The notes under the pieces were generated by a model. The model saw nothing but the letters and a program-made list of their open reading frames with translations, was not told where the DNA came from and did not search any database. DNA of 64,000 bases from Halicephalobus mephisto (lineage: Eukaryota > Nematoda > Chromadorea > Rhabditida > Panagrolaimidae): contig SWDT01000047.1 of assembly GCA_009193035.1 (NCBI GenBank), positions 1-64,000 of the forward strand, given 5' to 3'. Each line of letters opens with the position of its first letter. The first letter of the stretch is position 1. This document shows, one piece after another, positions 60,735 to 64,000 of this stretch. The position numbers and the translations under genes were made by a program.

Positions 60735-62290
60735 AAGTCGATAGCATAAACTCCGTTAAGCATGTCATTAGAAAAATTTATAATATCAGGTTCTTATTTA
60801 GCAATAGCTTCCATGACCAAAGTTGAAGAAGTTGCAAAAAAACGATCAGAATTTTCAAATTTCCTATTAGTAGACTTCTTATTTTGCTTGACAATATATT
60901 ATTGTACTGTAGTCTCGCAATTAATCCGTTGAATATCATTATGTTTCAACCACACAATGATTTCAAGAGATTTCATAATTTTCATAAATTTTTCGGAAAG
61001 ATTAAATTTTATAACATTTGAATTAGGAATATTCTTTGGTTTTTTCAAAATTATATCAGCTATTTCATAATAGTGCTAACAACAACTGAAATTAACTCCC
61101 ACATTTAAAAAAGTGAAACTTTAAAATCAAAATTGAATTTGACATTCAAGTACGTAAAGTCGGCTGATTGGCTAATTCTACTTTGACATTAAATGTAAAT
61201 TCTGGCATTTCACCTAAGATATACGTGATCCCTTGTACTCGTGAAAGATCAGGGTCTAAAGTAAATGAAATTTATAAATATTTAAAATTATCCCATTAGG
61301 TTAATTTCAAACAACATTTACATAAAAAATCAACTTTCAAAGTTCTCAGACAGGTGGAAACTAATTTTTTAGTTCATAAAATTGAAAGTTATAACATTAA
61401 TTGCAGCTGGTGGCAAAATTGCATAGTCACACAAGATAAAAGCAAGATTCAAACATCAATGAAACAACAATTTTTTAGCAAGTCAAAAAGCAACTTCAAA
61501 CTTATTATTTGACTTGTTTGAATATCATACGAAAATTTCAAATTTTGACCTTAAGAAACATTACATGAAAACTCTATATTATAATATTTAGTGAAGCCAC
61601 TAAAACAAAGCAAACAATTGCATATTGTTTTTGTATAGTATTTTATCATAAAAATTTTTTAAATAGTATTAAAATAAGAACAAAATAAAATATCTGTATT
61701 TTGCAGCACTTAGTATTCAGTAAAATGGATAGCATAGTGAATTGCAGAAACTTGTACAAAAACCTGATTTCCTAGAATTCTGGGACGTTCGCGATACTGA
61801 TAAAATATGACAATCGAAACTATACTAAATATTAGAATAAGCGACTATTATAATGAGTATTTTCCTTACAACTGATGCTGATCTGTCTCTTTTTACAACT
61901 ATACAGTTGTTTTTTGTAAGATAATACAAAACAAAGTAGGAATTTTTTGTTCTAGTGACTGTAGTAGTAATTTTAACAACTGTTGTATACAATATGGAAA
62001 TTTTGGTTTTGATGAATGTTGTATATAATATACAGATTTTGATCTTAATGAACGTATCGTAAAATATGCTAATTTTCGTCTTTACGAACGTCAAATACAG
62101 GCTCAGATTTTGGCTTCGATCCTAGTAACAAACTACGTTTGTAAACATAATTAATGGCGAGTTTTCTGTTGAGGAATGAATTCAAGAAACTCCTATAAGC
62201 TCTTTAAGACATGGCATTTACACTGATCATGTAAAAGCAGGTGGTTGTTTAATTCCTTGCACTTGCAGCTAAATAGAGAGTTACGGAAAA
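60735..62290. other. intergenic, no gene recognised
   Basis: AT-rich. From 61940 to 62120 a unit TTTTGRTYTTRATGAAYGTYGTATA recurs three to four times and makes a spurious minus-strand frame. Confidence 0.4.
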
Positions 62291-62292
62291 GA

Positions 62293-63703
62293 ATGTCCAA
62301 GGATTCCGGTTTTCCAATTAACGAATCGGTTACCGTAATTGACATAATATTGTGGTGTCCTGTTTTAGTGATTAGTCCACTAAATGTTTTGGGATGTTTA
62401 TTGATGGCTTATTTCACATTTTTCGATTCTAAAAGATGGCATAAAAACTTCTTGTAAGGGAACTTTCGAAACTTTAATTACCTTAGAATTTTAGAGTCCT
62501 CAGATTCGGAATCTTTGTTGCTTTCATTTTATGCTCCACAAGTTATTTTGTGATTATTTTACTAAGCATTATGACGAATGTTTTATTCGGTGTAAAGTAT
62601 CTAGAACTATATGAGTGGTGTACGCAAACATATTATTTCGGAATGGATTTAACAAGGATTCTCTTCTTTGCAATGTTTATTGAACGTACTGTAGCTACAA
62701 TCAACAGCAAGTATTACGAAAAAATCACAATACCCTGGCTTTCTATCGTGTTGCTTCCGTCTGCGATAATCATTGCCAGTATTATTACTTATTTTAAGAT
62801 GCTTTGTAAGTTAAATGATTTTATTTAACGAGATCAAAGTTCAGTAATGATTCCTAGAATCTTTAGAGATTTTGAAGGTTTCCAGGAGTTCATAATAGAT
62901 TCTGGCGCTCTGAAATTCCTTGAATTTTTATCAAAATTTTCGGTACATTTCAGACTCTAGTAAAAATTTCAGTGAACATTTAAGATTACAATTTTAAAAT
63001 GTTTTAGAAGATTCTGATCCTTTGTGTCGAAATACTTCCAGAAAGATATTTTTTATTTCAATTTAGTGTAATTTTTGTAATTCAACTTTTGAACTTTTTA
63101 GGGTTCATGAGTATTTCTTTTACCTACTACTTGGGATTAGCGCTGGATATCGTAAATTGCGTTGTAAGTCTAGACAAATTTAATTTTTTTAAGAAGTAAT
63201 TTTTAGTGTGTAAGATTGTTGAAATCACTGAACAGAAAAATGAAACAGTTAAAAAACCGGTCAGATATAGTCTTATCTCAGAGATATCAGATAAGTGAGA
63301 ATATAAAGTCGTTGAATCAGCTTTATCCGGCCATTGTTCTTGGTGTAGTTTTGTCTACAGTAGGCACTATATACAACATTTTCTTCCGAGCTGTTCCGAA
63401 TTCCGGCTTTTTTAGTCGGTATTCTGGTGAAGTTTATTATTTGGTGACAAAATTACTTTTGGGATTTTTTAAACTACTGTATTTCAGAGTTATAATATTT
63501 ATATTTTACTATCGCTTGGCATCTATATAAAGTTCGACAAAATTTACAAAAAACGATTTTTGAAAATTTTCAAATTCAGAAATTCAAGAATTACTGTAGT
63601 TACAGTAAAACCTATGAATGCTGCAGATACTAATAAATTGGTGAAAACTCAGACGACAGATGAGTACTTTGCATCCCTCAAAAAAGAATGGAACGTGATG
63701 TAA
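62293..63703 (+). CDS. serpentine chemoreceptor, sre-like
   Basis: Five exons (62293-62453, 62495-62805, 63102-63163, 63207-63443, 63488-63703) join in phase to 328 residues. The start follows acceptor CACTTGCAG. ERTVATINSKYYEK follows TM3 (about 117-130), KNRSDIVLSQRYQISENIK precedes TM6, and the tail ends DEYFASLKKEWNVM. Exons 3, 4 and 5 have the same lengths (62, 237, 216) as in the neighbour, so the pair is a recent duplication. Intact 7TM receptor by all visible criteria. Confidence 0.85.
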
Positions 63704-63880
63704 TTACAATCGAAAGATCTGCATCGAACTGTTTGATGAACAAATTTTTAGAAAATTTCTTTCGTCATTTATCAAAAGAGAAAAGATCAAATCTCGATTA
63801 CAACCGAAAAAAAATAACTTTATTCAAAGAAGAAATGTTTCCACATTTGGAATTAAATGATTAAACTGGAACGAACAAAA

Positions 63881-63886
63881 AATAAA
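63881..63886 (+). terminator. polyadenylation signal of the third receptor gene
   Basis: AATAAA, 178 nt after the stop. Confidence 0.4.
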
Positions 63887-64000
63887 CGTTTTTTAGAGTC
63901 ATTTATTTTTATAAATTATTTTTAATTTTATATTTGGATTTGTTTTTTAATAAATTAATAATCTTAAATGTTGAAATTAAAACTGCAAAAATTGTAAACA

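Noticed and set aside
61825..62094. 89-codon minus-strand frame
   Set aside because: It is built from a short imperfect repeat (TTTTGRTYTTRATGAAYG) and has no family resemblance.

Overview
This is nuclear DNA from a nematode, most likely a rhabditid. Coding exons are compact and of moderate GC. They sit in very AT-rich DNA full of short tandem repeats. Introns have clean GT...AG ends, some only 45-50 nt long, and several first exons are preceded by an acceptor-like TTTNCAG that would suit spliced-leader trans-splicing. Nematode-typical families are present: cuticle collagens with a furin site and cysteine-flanked Gly-X-Y blocks, sre-like serpentine receptors, a nematode globin and the FEZ-family protein UNC-76. 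No complete rRNA, tRNA or CRISPR was recognised.

Layout. (1) 0.4-3.4 kb, +: the last exons of an unidentified gene, then a complete five-exon OSGEPL1/Qri7 (mitochondrial t6A synthase). (2) 4.2-8.4 kb, -: complete five-exon unc-76. (3) 8.4-15.4 kb: tandem-repeat arrays with a few coding-like islands and one credible 96-aa ORF. (4) 17.9-26.7 kb, -: a three-exon globin with an N-myristoylation-type start, plus an 8-kb-upstream duplicate of its first exon in the same splice phase. (5) 26.7-39.5 kb: mostly repeats, two or three fragmentary minus-strand genes and a small basic Ser/Thr-Pro-rich protein. (6) 39.8-46.2 kb, the densest part: two divergent cuticle collagens, a secreted Cys-rich protein, and an orphan minus-strand gene whose stop lies 4 nt from its neighbour's. 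(7) 46.2-54.8 kb: repeats, MITE-like elements and a young Ty3/Gypsy-type LTR retrotransposon (minus orientation) inserted inside a MITE. (8) 55.1-63.7 kb, +: a tandem array of three complete five-exon sre-like chemoreceptor genes.

The genes do not form a single pathway. The most informative local relationships are the divergent collagen pair, the possible alternative first exons of the globin (myristoylated versus non-myristoylated start), and the receptor array with a tract of near-identity in one exon that suggests gene conversion. CDS coordinates were derived by checking reading frame and splice phase by hand. Total lengths divide by three for every gene called complete.
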